A stretch of DNA of 64,000 nucleotides from Mugil cephalus (GCF_022458985.1 NC_061779.1:15049001-15113000); one strand, 5' to 3'. Positions 40,271 to 54,770 are shown, counted from the stretch's first letter. Notes: generated by a model from the letters alone, not told the origin. Numbers and translations are program-made.

Positions 40271-43200
40271 ATCTTTTTTTTTTTGAGAGAGAGAGAGGCA
40301 TATGTTTGCTCGCTCCATCCTAATTGGCACCGCGCCGGTTCTGCTGCACTGCTGTTTTCAAGGGGTGGCTGGGACCGCGGAGCTCTCCGCAGTCACCCAT
40401 AATAGGGACGCAGCAGTCCCCGCGCTGTGCGGGGAGACACTCGGAAAGGAAAGGGAGAAGAAAAAAAAAAAAAAAGATTCAAGCACCTGCACCCACACCT
40501 CCACCTCCGCTCCTCTTTCATCTCCGGCACCGAACGCAGTCAGAGGAAGCATAAACACGGATTCCTAATCAGCTCTGTCTCCGCTGCCTCCACCTCTCAG
40601 CTCCCTTTAACACACACACAAATGCGAGTGTACACATTTGCACACAGATATACACACACACGCACACATATACACATATACATGGTCCACAACAGAGGCT
40701 TCCACGCAAGCCCTCAGAAGTACGAATGCGGGAGCGAGCGCCACACCTCTTCCAAAAAGAAATTTCTTTTTTTTTTTTTTTTTTTTTCTTGCTGAAATCT
40801 CTCGGGGTCACGAGGACAGGAAAAGTTCTGGCTTTTTGTTGTTTTCGAACAATTTCTACATTTGTGAGAGCAAAGCGGGATTTGGGCCAGAGGCGTCGAG
40901 TGTTTCCATCTTTCATGTATCCTCTGCTGACAGAAACTCAACCGACAGGAAGGCAGCGAGGGAACAATCAATCACCTTTCTTTTCAACTTTCTTTTTTGG
41001 CCCACATGTGTGTCGGTTAATTTGTTAACACTGGGGTGGAAGAGGGAAAAAAAAAGGCTTTTCTAGTTTTCTTCAGCGGTTGTCTGAGCGATGAAGCCTA
41101 ACTGCTCCTGCTCTGTAGCAACGCCGAGCTATGATGAGTTCCAATGATCACTCCATATGCCAGGCCTCATTAGCTACGGATGTGTTTGCTTACAGCTTCG
41201 CCTAAATACCTCAAGTAGTAGATGCATGATGTTTTTCTTTCCCCTTTTAAGTTCTCTCCCTCACTTATTCACACATGCAAACACACACACACACACACAC
41301 AAACTGGAAAAGCCTTTAATACACTTGCCAACCGTGGGCCTTGGGTAAGATTCCTTGAGGGCGATGTGTACCCACAACAGTGTCTCTCCCTCAGACATGT
41401 GGCGTGGGTAAACAACACGGTTAAGCCTAAAACAATGTGTGTCCCTGATGACTGCAATTATTTATGAAATCAAACACAATTCAGCTCTTTGCCAAGTGGG
41501 ACAGCTCTCTAGATCACTCAACAAATCACCACTGTTTAATTCTCGCAATAATCCGGTAATGAGTTATGTAGTCGTTACAGGAAGCTTCTCTTCTTATCTT
41601 GACCACTGAGCTCTCGTTTGCACGGAGCAGAAACATTCATCAGCAGCAGCTTAACCGAGCAGGACATGTGTAAGCGGCGCTGGCTCGAGGCCGCTCTTCC
41701 TCAGGTTGCCCTTTTTGCATGCGACCACCGACTTATAGTGAGGCGAGCGTTAAATTATCATGTTATTGCTCCTGACTCTCGCGGTGCGGAGTGAGAAATG
41801 CCAGTGTCAGGACAGTATGCATGTTCTCGGGGCATTAGCCTCCGGGCGGCAGCTGCCGCGGATGGTATGCTCACTTTGTCATCCACTTTCTCTGCGCTGC
41901 TCGCAAAGAGCGATTAACCAGCGGCGCAACAACAGACAGACAGACAGGCAGGCAAGCTCATTTCTTCTTCCAAAAAGCGAAATTAGAGAGGTGGACTGGG
42001 GGCCGCGGCCATTCATCACAGAGGCGCCTGTTTATCTCGCTCACTTTAAAGAGTCTCGGGACTTTCATCAGGCAGCCGGCTCTTCGCACCTTTAACACGG
42101 CCAGCCAGCGGGCGCTGACAGGCTGCTGTCACCCAGAAACTTTGCGCGTTGTTAAGGTCCCTGACCTCTGTCTTATCGATCTTTCTCTCTCTGCCGTGTT
42201 CACACCTCCCCTTTGCTTGTAAATACAACAAACTATACGTGTCATTCGTGTGTAAACAGGACGTTTTAATTTCACACTGAGTCTTGATGGTGTTAGCTGA
42301 GTATAACTTCCAGGAAAAAAAAAAAAAAAATAGAATATATCTGGGATGTACGGTCATGTTTTCCCCACGGAGTCGACAACGTATTTCTCATATGCAAATA
42401 AATTGGCAAATTAAAAAAAAAAAAAAAAAAGCAAGCATGAAATATTATAAAAAAATAAATGTAAAGGATTGAAAACAAATCAGAAGAACAAATATATATG
42501 AGAATATATAAAAAGTACACGTGCAAAGCAGGATTTCCTGAAGCTTATGCACCAGGTAATGTTGCAGTGCAAGTAAGAAAACCATTCTGGTGGTAACATT
42601 AGCATTTCTTTACATTGCACATGTGTTCAAGTCATGATTAAATCTTAAATCCACACAGAAAAGACAAAAAGCACACAAAACATTTTGCAAACAACTATTG
42701 TGACACGCATTGTCCAATTTAGCTCATGATCATTGAAAGGGAGGACGAGGCGTTCACGCACCGCGGCGTGAAACTCCGCGGGCCGACACAGTGAAGAGAT
42801 ACCCCACATTTCCAGCGCGTACATTCTAACCCCATAAATCACAAGAGGAAGATAAATATGGGAGGGCAACTAAATTAAATGGTACTTAGCCTCGTGAAAT
42901 GCACTGTAATAGATCTAAGGAGGAGGTTTAGAGAAACAAGGAGGTGCGTGTCTTCCCTTCTCCAGCCAGCGGTTGTGTAACCCTCAATGATGTCCCTTAA
43001 CACAGAGGGAGCCAAAGATCATAACGAGACCTACTGGAAACGTTTCTCATTAACTGCCTGCATACCTCTCCCCATCATTTCACGGTGCCCTCCTTGGGAA
43101 TATAGAAAGAGGGGCTTTGTCTGCTCCGTCCCCGAGCTCCTGTCAAAATCTTCTTAATTGTGATTAATTGCACACCGGTGAAGATTTCCTCCTGCCATGT

Positions 43201-43610
43201 ACAAATAATACAACAATAATAATAATAATACTACAAATGATGGAACGCCTTATGCACCAAACACTGCATTATTCATTAATTACAGGTCTGTTTTCCCTAA
43301 AATAAAAATCCTGCAATGCATTGCTAGAGAGAGAGAGAAGAATGTTTTTTTTCTTCTTCTTCGTATTTCCACACTGACTTGAAAAACATATCAATTTCTT
43401 TGCGAAGAACGTCCTAGCTCCAGGCTCCTCTGCATATTGGAGGTTTTCCCTCTGTGGACTCAATTGTTATGGATGCTGTTTATGGTGCTGCTATGACAAG
43501 TGTGAAGGGCAGGCATGGTGAAAGATGTATCGCTCGCTTATCTGCTCAGTGTCTGAATATGTTATAGGATTGTAAATGACCCCGTATCGTGACATGAGCA
43601 TCACAACAAG

Positions 43611-43658
43611 CGCCGCCGCCGCCACCGCCACCACCGCCACCACCACCACCACCCCACC
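43611..43658. repeat. (CCG/CCA)n imperfect triplet repeat
   Basis: An imperfect run of GCC and ACC triplets of about 48 bases in non-coding DNA. Confidence 0.85.
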
Positions 43659-44499
43659 TCTCCACTTTTCCCTTTCTTCCCATTTTACTCCTTGTGATAA
43701 CTTTTTCGACAGAAAGTGACAAACACCGCTCGGGAGCCTAAACGTCTGTAAATTCGTTGGGTTTGCACGTGCGCGTGTGCCGCGCTCGTGTTTGGCAGCT
43801 CGTTATAAAACGCTTAAGATCAAATTATTATTTTTTTGTTGTGCCGAAATTCCCACTCACAATAGAAGTTTCTCCCAAGTTTGCGGAAAGTCGTCGCACG
43901 AAAACAGCTAACTGTGAGCAAAGTAGCAGGAATGAGTGACAAGAGGCAGACTAATGATAAGGTTTATAAGTTTTGATAGTTTTTTACGGCCTTTTGGTGG
44001 AGCTGAGGCACATCACTGAGATGTGCTCTTGAGCTGCACAGAGAACAATGTGCCTTTGAGACACTCCCCGCTGCACCGAGGCAGCCGCGTCCTTCCGCCT
44101 CTTGCTGCATATGCTTTATAGCCGACAATAAACCATTTTAGTGCAAAATAAATTGGGATCGTATTGAAATGCTGGCGCTATATATGTCATCGAAGACATA
44201 CAGTTATTTTTTAGCAAAGCTGGAGCACAGTTTATCATCATGTGAGTGCTGCGATGGGTCTGTTCCACATCATTGGCTTCTCTTGCTTAGTTAGATTGTG
44301 AAGGTCAGAGTTCTCAAGCCTTTTATGGCTGTTTAACTTCGGAGAATTATCACATGGCCAGGTCCTGGCTGATATATGCTGCCTCAGCACAGCGTCACAC
44401 TCAACCCGCAGTTTAGGTAAAAGATCCAATGCCATTATTTGGTCCAATTGCTAATATGTTGTAAATGACAACAAAGAAAACTAATAATTCTTAAGATAT

Positions 44500-44970
44500 T
44501 TAACATAATGAAAATGTTCTTGGCATTTGATTGTGTAAGTTAACGATTCGGGGGCAAAATGTCACCCAAGTCCTTATGTTATTAAGCCGGTTTTGCTTAG
44601 TAGAGACGTATAGATGCATTTATAGACATTTTCATTTCATGCCATGATTGTAAAGCACTTGTTTAAAATCTTTAATATTCAAATAATGAATTCTCCAAAA
44701 CGTCTACCTTGTCCAATTAATTTGTCATAAGAAAACCCATCAACACTCTCTAATTCAACAACTTTTCCAAATATGATAAACACCCCCAGCAAATGCGAGC
44801 GGCATCGGCACACGCTTCAGCCAGACAATTACCATAAGAAAGAATTTTTGAAAGTTCTCCCCCAATGAAAGCTTCAGGGGAGACGCCTTCTCCCCTAAAA
44901 CACCAAGGTGACATTTTATTTCCAACTGTTAATTGATGTTCTGCTGATTAAAGCACATTTTATGCCGAGG
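44500..44970. promoter_or_regulatory. Candidate conserved non-coding element D
   Basis: Unique sequence with dense AATTAA, ATTAAT and TAATTC words, no microsatellite and no coding potential. It ends before the G-run near 44974. Confidence 0.28.
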
Positions 44971-45289
44971 ACCGGGGGGGCTCTATTTCTGTAAGCTATC
45001 GGTTCGCAGGCGTAGATTGCAGCAGAGTTACAAGGCCCGGGCTAAACCTTGCATCTTTTTTATTATTTTTAAGTTTTGGCGTTGCATCAGAGGTCCCGTT
45101 TCTTCTGGGAAAGCTGCGGATAAAAGGGGCAGAGAAGAGTAATTAGCTTTTTAACATAAGTCCTGTTAACTTTGTTGCTTACACTGTCATTGTTACAGAA
45201 GAATGACAGCATATTTATGTTTACAGTCCTCCGTTTTACATAGTGTGTCCGCGGTAACGCTTCACAGTCCAAATGATATTGTATTGTAA

Positions 45290-45720
45290 TTGATGATATT
45301 ATTTCACTTATGAACGACCCGTGTCATTAATCTCTGCGCAATATTTGTTAGAGCAAAGCAGACTAATAATTCAGATCTGCTGCTTATTTATGGAAGTGTA
45401 CAATTGATAAAATGCCAGGAAGCAGTAATCTTTTAAAGCACTTCGTACAAAAGCCTCTTTGTCAGAATAATCAACACAATCTGCATAATTTACATTACTT
45501 ACTTAGATGCATGTACAGCCTGAGCTTAAAGTAAAGAAGTTTGTTTTCTCATGTTTGTGCCTATTAGCCACAAATTAATTAATCTACCATCCAAAACCCC
45601 ATTAAGCCACGAGCTATATTAATACATCGCCCATTTCCTGGCATGCAGAGGAAGCACCGCAGAAGCGCTATTATTTTCACAAACATAATCACATTTTTTC
45701 ACTGCAACAGTTGCACCCAC
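45290..45720. promoter_or_regulatory. Candidate conserved non-coding element E
   Basis: Long complex AT-rich sequence with TAATTA at 45576-45581, CTAATAATTC, ATTAATAC and TGCATAATTTACATTAC segments. There is no simple repeat over about 430 bases, which is unusual in this interval. Confidence 0.32.
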
Positions 45721-45824
45721 GGTTTTGTTATGTATTCAGGAGCCGGCGAGAGCTGTTCGGGCGCGGGAGTGGAACCTGAGCAGGGAGAAGATTTTAAGCT
45801 CAAACTGGGCTGATTTCTTTTCTG

Positions 45825-45837
45825 CCACTAGGGGGAG
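45825..45837 (+). promoter_or_regulatory. CTCF-like motif in the desert
   Basis: CCACTAGGGGGAG matches the classic CTCF core (CCACTAGGGGGCG) with a variant end. It lies between two enhancer candidates and has the same orientation as the match at 26569-26581. Confidence 0.4.
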
Positions 45838-46239
45838 AGGTGCTCCTCGCAGTGGAGGGCAATAACATGCAGCTATAAAGCACTGATGAGGCAGCTCAGT
45901 GAATGCTTATGAAGAGTCCTGAATTAGATTCACTCTCACAACCTTGGTCATCTTATTCAAAATGCCCTCACTCTGCTTTATAGCCCATGTATAACGACAC
46001 ATCCTGAGCACCAAAACATATCATTACCGGCGTCTCGAACTTGAGCATTCATTCAGCGTGGCTCCCTTCAGCCCTTTTCAGATTCCTCTATCCATCAGCG
46101 ATGTGAAAAACTTCAGCTCCTCCATTTAATATTGTTTGTTTTGTTGTTTGTCAACACAACAGAGGAGATGTGCTTTTCTAAAGCCGTGTGTTAAAGAGGC
46201 ACCCCGAAGAAGAATACACACAGCGTTGCCATGGAGCCC

Positions 46240-46640
46240 ATTGATGTGCAAATGGTTTCATTTAAATATTTTTAAGAGGATCAGCTCAGATTACGCCAAA
46301 GTTTGACAGAGATAATTCGATGGCTTGTGTAGCAGCTTTGTTTGTGGAGACCATCATTCAGGGCACGTCAGACCACCTTCACAAGCCACATAGCCCTTTT
46401 AATGAAGTTTACTTTGAGAAAAAGGCCAAAGCTAGTACCTTCCCTTCTCCGTGCGAGGCTGTGTTGGGGGAAATCTCCTCAGACTTCATTAATGATTTCT
46501 CAAAGTTCATACATTATCCCTGACGCGACCGCGAGACGCTTAATGAGCATTAATGGCCGTGTGCAAAAAAAACAAAAGGTTGCTCTCTTATTTAATTCGA
46601 CAAAGCTGAGTAAAAATGCCAACAAGCTGGTATAGTAGCA
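46240..46640. promoter_or_regulatory. Candidate conserved non-coding element F
   Basis: Unique sequence with CATTAATG, TTAATGAG and TGTGCAAATGG words and no simple repeats. ORFs that cross it in two frames lack any family resemblance and have no splice support. Confidence 0.28.
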
Positions 46641-49600
46641 TCAGGCGGATATATTTGCTCTTTTTCTTGCATTATAGATAAATGCACCATGGAGACCCCC
46701 CAGTATTTGGGACAAGGGAGAAGAGCTTAAATATTTATGCCTAAGCCTCTGGAGGCCCACTATTAGTAGTAAAATGTTTTACTTTCTGGGGCTGTCACTC
46801 TGCTCTAGCTCCCATTAACAACAGGGCTGACAGGGACCTCTGGGTCAAACACTTTGAGGCAACAAAAGGCCTTGATGAAATCACTCAGTGAGACCCAAAT
46901 TACTTCTGTGTCATTGCTGGACAATATTTTCTCCCCAAAGCATTCCTGCTTCTGTTAACGCCATGACCCCTTCCACTGCATATGGAAAGGATTGTTTGTC
47001 TATAACACTGGGGGATGGAGATGAGGAGAAGTTCATGGACAATGTTCCCGGCTGTGTTCGCCGCCCCCCCACCTCCTCCTCCTCCTCCTACGAGCGGCGA
47101 GGCTCTCCTCCCTCTGTTTTGTTGCGCATTGTGAAAAAAGTTGATAAAAACAGGTTGTAAATGGAGATGGGCAGTTGGAAATGAACATGTTGGGGTGGAG
47201 CAGTGAAGCGGGAAATCCAAATATACAAGACCTCAAAGAGAACTGGCCAAAGCGGAGGGAGAGAAGCCCCGGGGATGCCGTGCACAGCTCGCTGAGATTC
47301 AAATAAGAGGGGCAATTGAGGAAGGTAACAGATCAACGTTTAGAATCCTTGAGATTTCTAAATGTGCTTTTGCTTTAATCGGAGATAAATACTTGTGTAA
47401 AGATCCAGATTATTTAGCTGTTATAATCTGTGCTGGAAAAAAAATGTCTATTTGTCTGGACTTAATTATTACCCCGATCCTATAAGGCGCACTCGAGTTT
47501 GTCGAGAAGTCCTGCAAGATGTATCAAAATAAACACGGATATGATCCCAAAAGAAAGAGTGGCACAATCGGATGAGCTCAAACAGTATCAAAAAAAGGGC
47601 CTGGAAAGGAATGAGCAGGCAGGGAAGCTTCAAATCCCCTCTCAACCCTAAGTGGGTGGTCCTTTCACTGTGGGTAACTGTGCAGTCGCCAGGCATTCGC
47701 ACGGAGGTTTTGAGGAGGACCGGCTCTCCAGACGCAACATTCACCGTCCCAGGCCCATACATCCACAGAATTAGATTCATGCTACACTGACTTTATTTAA
47801 GCTAAGAGTCCTGGCAGTGGCAGCATTAAATGACAGCCAGTTCTCCGGTTCCTTTTTCCTCTGGATTAAAGGATGATTCAGGAGAGGAAGGCAGAATGGC
47901 TAAAGAAAGAACTCATTCAAGGGGAAAGAAGTCCATAGTTTATCTGAAAAAAGTAACTGAGACTTGCGGAGGTTTGCCAAATGCTGTTGAACGCTGCAGA
48001 CATGTGTGAAGATTGACAGAGAGATATGGCGCGCAGGCCCTCCGCCGCCATCTCCACTCATCCACCTCCTCCCGACGACAATCACAGGTCATGCACAACG
48101 TCATTTACATTTACAATTTACATTTAAAAAAATAAAATAATGACATACATTCACATATGCATTTTTTTTAAATTTATTAAACTAAGCATGTTTCCAGTTA
48201 TATTAATCATTTTCAGTTTAACAAAAATCTACTTTTACCACGTTTCCTCGGTCAGAACTCATTTAAATGTGTTGTGTTTACACAGTTTCGGCATGTCTTT
48301 TAATCTAATAGCCAATATTTGAGCGCCACCCAGGCATGGGAATGAAAAGCAGCCACGCAGCCTCCGAGCCGAGCACATAAGAACTGTTTAAGTTGGCCCC
48401 ACAAGTCATACATTTCAATGATTTCAAAGAGACCCCCAATTAAAAGCTACAAACATGCCTTTGGAATGCGAACTAACACAATTAAAAGTGCTTCATGAGT
48501 GTATTAGAGGAATAAGTTGTGAATTAGCACTTTGAATACACAAGGCTGTTTTCACTCCCAAACTCTTTCACTCATTCAAGAAGCAGAGGGAAGGAGGTCT
48601 TTTTGAAGTCAGCCCCGTTCTCTTTCTTTTTCTTTTTTTCTCTCTCTCTCTCTCTCTGGGCAAAAGAAGATTGAGTCAGCCTAATCTGCTCCTTGTACAT
48701 TTGAATGTCTTCTGCAAAGAGCTCATCCTGGCCGCTTGATAATGGCCCAGGTGCAGAGACAGTGGCCGTGCCTAACTTTGTCTCTGTGGGGGCTGTAAAT
48801 CACAGGGAGAAGCCCACCCTTTGAAGATACGAGCTTGCTTTCTCCGCTGATTTGTGGCCAGAAGGGGCAAGCCCTTTTCCAGCCCCACACAATACCCTCA
48901 CCCAACCGGGGAGGATGTCAGAAGGAGGTAAACTCATAACTCGCTGATATGCTTGAAGGCCCTCAATCAAGATGCACAACACACACTCCATGCAGCGCGA
49001 AGCAGCTCCTGGTTGCCAAAGGTCAAGTGGAGGGAGGCTTGTGTGACGGCGTCAGGATCTGGTCGCAGACGGAAAATCGTATGCAAACAAATGTTAATAG
49101 ATGTTGACAAGTGCCGATGGAGACAAACAGGGCTCTTTGGACGCATTTATTTTATTCAAGTCCTCTATTTGGAGTGAAGCAAAGCCTGAACCTGTGACGA
49201 GCGCACTCTGTTCTTCAGTGAAATACAAGGCAATCTTAAAAGCTGCTGCATTTATTCAGAGCCCATACTCTAATAATTCTCGTATTTTGTGCATCATCTA
49301 AATAAGCTTACCTTGTAACATACATTTAACATAGTACACATGTAATACTTGTCTTTTCAGGCTTTGCACCGAGGCCAAACCCAATAATCCACGACACATG
49401 CACACACAAACAGGTCTCCGCTTTTTATTTGTCCGCTACAGTGCCATCTAATGATGCCAAAGAAAAGAAATTAGCCGGCCATTGCACGCTCCCTTTGACG
49501 GTGTCATTGAGGTGGCCAGCGCAGGGGCTGAAGCGGAGCCCTGTGAAGCTCCCTGTGACACACAGGCTTGCATGCCTCTGTTTGTTATTTAGATCCTTAT

Positions 49601-50269
49601 TTACACTTGTTGTCGGAGACAGGCTGGAAGCACAGCAGTGGCTTCCTCCACGGGCTAGATAACAATGAGCTGTGGGGAGCAGCCCGGGAAGGCATTTAGC
49701 CCGAGCCCTGCCCCGTCTTGAGAAGAAGAAGAGGAGAGAGAAGTTTACTGCCCGTGAATCGCCTTCAATCCCCACACACACACACACACCGAGCCTTCCC
49801 TTTCCCAACTCATCTCTCTCCGACAGCCCGTAGACCTCGCCGCGGAGTGGAAGAGTTTGATTTCCCCGTCTTGAATCTGTGATGAGGCGTTGCGGCAAGT
49901 CCGGCACCGTCAAGTTGTGCTCTTAGATGGGGATGGATAATAAAGTAACACGGGCTTCTTCTCATCTGCTCTACTTTGCGAAGAAAGAGCGCGGCGAGCG
50001 AGTGATGTTCGTTTGTGGTTCTTAAAATGCTGCCCTGGCTCTTTCATCACATTTCATCATGTTCTGCCTTTGCTAAGGAGTTTAATGAGCCAAAAAAATA
50101 AAAAATAAAAAAAACACAAAATGAGATGAACACCACTTTTCCAGTGCATCATCACAAAAATTGCCATTTCTCTCAGCTCAGTTTGGCAAAACTCAACTGG
50201 AGATCTTTTTTTTTTTTTTTTTTGCAGGAAATTAATTAATATTGAGGCCAACTTGGTTGGTACATGGCA

Positions 50270-50740
50270 GGTAATAGCTGCCACAACTTTAATTTCAAGG
50301 ATAAATGAATCAACAGGAGATACATAATTATAGCTGGAGGATCAACAGAACCTTGAAAGCTCGTTTATTGACACTGTATTACATCATCCGTAAAGAATCC
50401 CATTTCCTAAGTGTATTGGTGACTCTCATCATCATTACAGTTAGACTATAGTGAAGCGCGCAACTTACTGTATGATAAGAGTACACACACAATAAAAAAG
50501 AAAAACACATTTCATAAGTGGTGTTATCTGAGCCCTGGTTGTGTGTGTGTGTGTGTGTGTGCGCGCGCCCATTGTAACCTTTTTTTTTTGTTTTGTTTGG
50601 CAACTTCCTGAGAAGACAAGCGGTGTGTTCGGAGGTATCAGCAGCTGCGTGCTACATGCCTGTGATCCGGGCAGCTATTGACTTCCTGAGATTTGAATTA
50701 ATTACTTGCTTCACAAGAGAAACTGGATTGCAGTGGAACC
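50270..50740. promoter_or_regulatory. Candidate conserved non-coding element G, split by a GT/GC run
   Basis: AT-rich unique sequence with TAATTA at 50699-50704 and ATAATTATAG near 50323. A (GT)n tract at about 50539-50562 divides it into two parts. Confidence 0.22.
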
Positions 50741-53700
50741 CCCTAAGAAGTCCAGTCATTCTTAGGAAACTGCCCCATGGACTTGCAGATGGTTTCACTG
50801 AGATGTGCTTTCCCATAGAGAACAATTACACAGGGGATTGTGGCGCTGGCATAAACCTGGAGCACACAGTCTCCATTCTGAACATTTGAAAACAGCCATA
50901 GGGGAGGTTTGTGACTTAACATAAATTAGACCACCAGGGAATGGGGAGATCTGAAGTGGCGGAAGGGCAATATTGCAGATAAATGCGCTGTGATGAGAGC
51001 TCCTGTATCCCAGAAGAAGGAACATTACACCGTGACACCTCGGAATCAGATAATAACCACATTAAAGCCTTTTTAATGTTTGACAAACTGCAACCTTATC
51101 TGCGACGCCGTGCCGGTCCGGTCGGTTCCTCCCCTGTGTGGTATCAGTCCAACAAAGGAGACAATGACGAGAGCAATTAATGACACGGAGAAACAATTAC
51201 AGTTTATACTTTCTGAGGCCTGTGTGTTAGCCTGAAAGGGGATTAACTTACTGCCGCGTTTGTATTCTGCTTACATGCAATTGGCTCAAGGCCTTGTGTT
51301 TGGTCTTGTTAGTGCCAGCGGCCCCGTTTCCCAGTGAAGAGTACACTTCAGCTGTGATGAAGTATCCAGGAACGCAGAGGTTACCAGTGGCTGCTAATTA
51401 ACCTCGCATTGTGTCCGCTAACAAAGAAACAAAGGAACAAAGTGGAATTTCAATGTAGGAGATTATCACAATCACAATGAGCGTAGTGCTGGATCATGCA
51501 CTTAATAGGGATTTTCACACTGGCCGTGACAACATGAGATTAGATCAAAGACAGATGAAGTTACATTAACAAAACAATGTAGTCTTGTTATGCAACGGCA
51601 AGAAGCCATCTGGGCCTTCCCCGGGATCGGAAAAGGCTCCAAGTGCGCAGCGTCGACGCGGCCGCGCTCCTCGGCGACTTCTGCAGGACCGTGTTTGATT
51701 GTGGGAACTTTTTTATTGCGGCTTTGTTCCGTCTGAGAGGAGGTAGCGTCCTTCCTCAAACACGTGAAGACAAAGAGGAAACGGGCTGTGTGTTCTTCGC
51801 TGGTTATTGTTGCCTCTGCTTTTCTGTCCCACCGGCTGAATGGCAATTACTGCCGACTTCCTATCCAGAGAGGAGCCCGGGCCCGCTGAGGGTGCCCTGA
51901 CCCTGCGGTATCCAGAGGGGAGAGACAGGAGCTGTCAAAACTTACACCTCGCCCCGCTCCCGTGGGGAGCTCTCCTCCAGCTGCTGCCCCACGGGGCTTA
52001 CTGCACACTCCTGCTAATCAGCTCCATCTCATCTCTGGAAGGAACTGGCCCCGAGTGGATGCAGGCCTCTTTCTCACCTCTGCTACCCCGTGCACCTTTG
52101 AAGTCCTGTGTAAGTGTTAGTTTATGGCTGGAGAGGGCAAGATAAGATCTCAAGGAAAGGTGATAAATTAGCCGTTCGTCCCACGTTTAAAAGGGGAAAT
52201 AGCGGGCTGCGAAAATCCACAGAATCTGTTACAGTTTTAACACCTAGCAGCTAAAGCACTTGAGAAGCGAAAACGCCGCAGTGTCAAATCTGTTAAGTAC
52301 CTTCATTAAAGCAGCTTGTTTGTGCGGGGCGTTCGGCCGACTTCCCACACCGAGGCCCCCGCACGGACGAGCATTTGGTCAAAGTCGAGCTGGGGGAATT
52401 CCTCGAAAGCAGAATTAATAAATATAATTACGCGCCGGCCTATACGTCCGGCCGTTTGGCTTGAATAGACAAGACAAGCTGGGACAGGGCAGACCCTTTT
52501 GGCTCTCACAACACACCCTCCACAGGCATGCCAAATTAAACACCGGGGGAGCAAAACATACATTCGCAATTCTGATAATTCAGTCGAATTAGTCAACCGT
52601 CGTCCACCTGCGCAGCAAAACACAAAAACAAAGAAATATTAAAACCGCGCCAATTGTAGCCGTTTGCGTAACTGGTTCGCACACTGAAGTTGCTCAGACG
52701 TACATGTGAGCCAGGATGACATGACTGGAGCCTGAAGTTTGATGAATGTTTTTTTTTTTTTTTTTCCGCTGGTTGTGCGCTTCACCTTGTCTCAACCCGC
52801 CCAACCTGTCACACTCAGGCAATAACAACAGAGACAGCAGAGTGTTGTGCTGCGGACGTCTTTCTCACTCATATCATGTACTGAGAAGGGAATCTGTGAG
52901 CTTTCCTGCGCTATGAAAGAACGTCTCATCTGATATTATATTATTAGCAGCTTTATTTATATATGGTGACTTCTGTTCCTCCTTAAGATACTTGGATTTG
53001 GAAGAGCCAGGTTGGAGAGAGGTTAGTGTTTGCAAGGTGCTTTTCTTTTTTTTTTTTTGCTAAACTTGATGATTATAAAATTACATTTTTCTTAAAGAAA
53101 ATCTAAATAAATATCTTTTTTAAAAATTTTTTTTTTACTATTTATAAAAAAAATTATTGTGATGCCATCATTGTGACAACAGGAACCTTTGCATTTACAC
53201 CAGTGACAATACCCATCCTTATCTCCAGCAACAATTATCACCCCATTTCCTACAACCATTAAGTCTTCCTCTAAACATTTCAGCGGCACAGGTTGGCGTT
53301 TTTATTTATTTATTTATTTTTTTATTTAATGACGAGTGAGGCTGAGAAAAAAACCTTCCAATTTATTGTCTTAAAAAAAAAAAGTTTCACCCCAGTTTAT
53401 GAAACAGAATCGGCGGCCTGCTGTAACTTCTGCGTTTAGCCACCGTCTGCTGCAGCTCAGTGGAATTTCGCCGCCGCCACCCGCTGACATAATTTGTTTC
53501 ACAGTCACCACCCAGCAGCATGAATCAGATGTTGACACTCTAATTTCATGCACACATGGGTGTTTGGCTGAGCCAGCCTTGAGTGTTGCTGCACCCCCCC
53601 ACCCCACCCACCTCGCCTCCCCCTCCAGCTGCCCACTATACCTGCCCTTTGCCCTCAGACGCAGCCATGTAATGTATTTAACCTGGGAGTCACGCATTAT

Positions 53701-54589
53701 GACTGATGATTTAACCATATCAGTGTAACGTGCTCTGCGAGGACGGGAGTGAAACTTGTGGAGGATCACTCCTGCACAAAATTCCCAAATTTGTGAACTG
53801 CACAATTTGTTAACGTCAAACTATGTGTGATCTGTTTTTGTTGTTTATTTTTGGGCTAAATTGCCAAATGGTCCCAAACAAACACGTTTAAATGAATGAT
53901 GGAAGCTCCTCTTCCACCCATCACCAGAGCCCCAAGTTGCTCCATTTACCGCTAAAATATATCTGTTTACCATGGTCCACAGCTCCATCTGAAAATATTT
54001 GTTTTACTTTGTTGTCTTTATATTTAAAAAAAAAAAAAAACACACACACACATGTACTTGCGAGATATAGTAAAATATAGCCACTAGCCATGTTTCAAAA
54101 CCTCAAAAGGCTTGTCAAGGATTGACACATTTGCAGAGTATAATTAACGCATGTTTTGTCCATCACTGAATATTTTGACTTGGCTGAAAGTCGCCGCTGA
54201 CAGCCAGCCTGCCGTGGGAGAGGGGATGAGCTACCTGGCGCTGCTCGCCTCTGTCCTCATTCTGTCAGCATCAAGTGTTTCCAACAACAGTGGACCGCCG
54301 CTGCAAACCGTGAACATATCCTGAAAATAGTGAAGACACTTCCCGATATCTGCCCCCCCCCCCCCACCCCCCACCCCCCCAAACCCACTTCACAACAAAT
54401 CTGACAGCTCATCTCATGAGTGAGCATAAATCTCCAAGATAAACACATAAAAAAAAAAAATAATAAGTTGTTTGTGTACAGTGGAAGCCAGGCTTTTCTG
54501 AAACACTTGCTTCCTCTTGACGAATATCCAAACAGTAAACACACAGTAAATAACAGCACCCTGTCCCGTATCAGTTCCCTGTACTTGAG

Positions 54590-54770
54590 GTTAAGTTGAG
54601 TTTATTGCAGAGGCCACTGCCTGCATGCATTAAGCAAATCATAAATTATACATGCTAATTACCTTGGGCCTCCACTTTAATGAATTATTTTAATTAAACG
54701 ACAACATTGGGCTTTTGCATGTGGTCTATATTTCATCCCCTGCCTAAGATGACCTTCTTCTTTGTCTAAG
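54590..54770. promoter_or_regulatory. Candidate conserved non-coding element H
   Basis: A compact block with two TAATTA cores (54656-54661 and 54691-54696), GCATGCATTAAGC and TTTAATGAATT words. It lies about 3 kb beyond the 3' end of foxb1 coding sequence. Confidence 0.35.

Noticed and set aside
40427..41066. Overlapping ORFs of 100-142 residues
   Set aside because: They run through poly-A, poly-T and AC repeats, giving homopolymeric proteins.
43611..43658. Short triplet array as a possible CRISPR or coding repeat
   Set aside because: Imperfect GCC/ACC simple repeat in vertebrate non-coding DNA; no spacer structure or ORF support.
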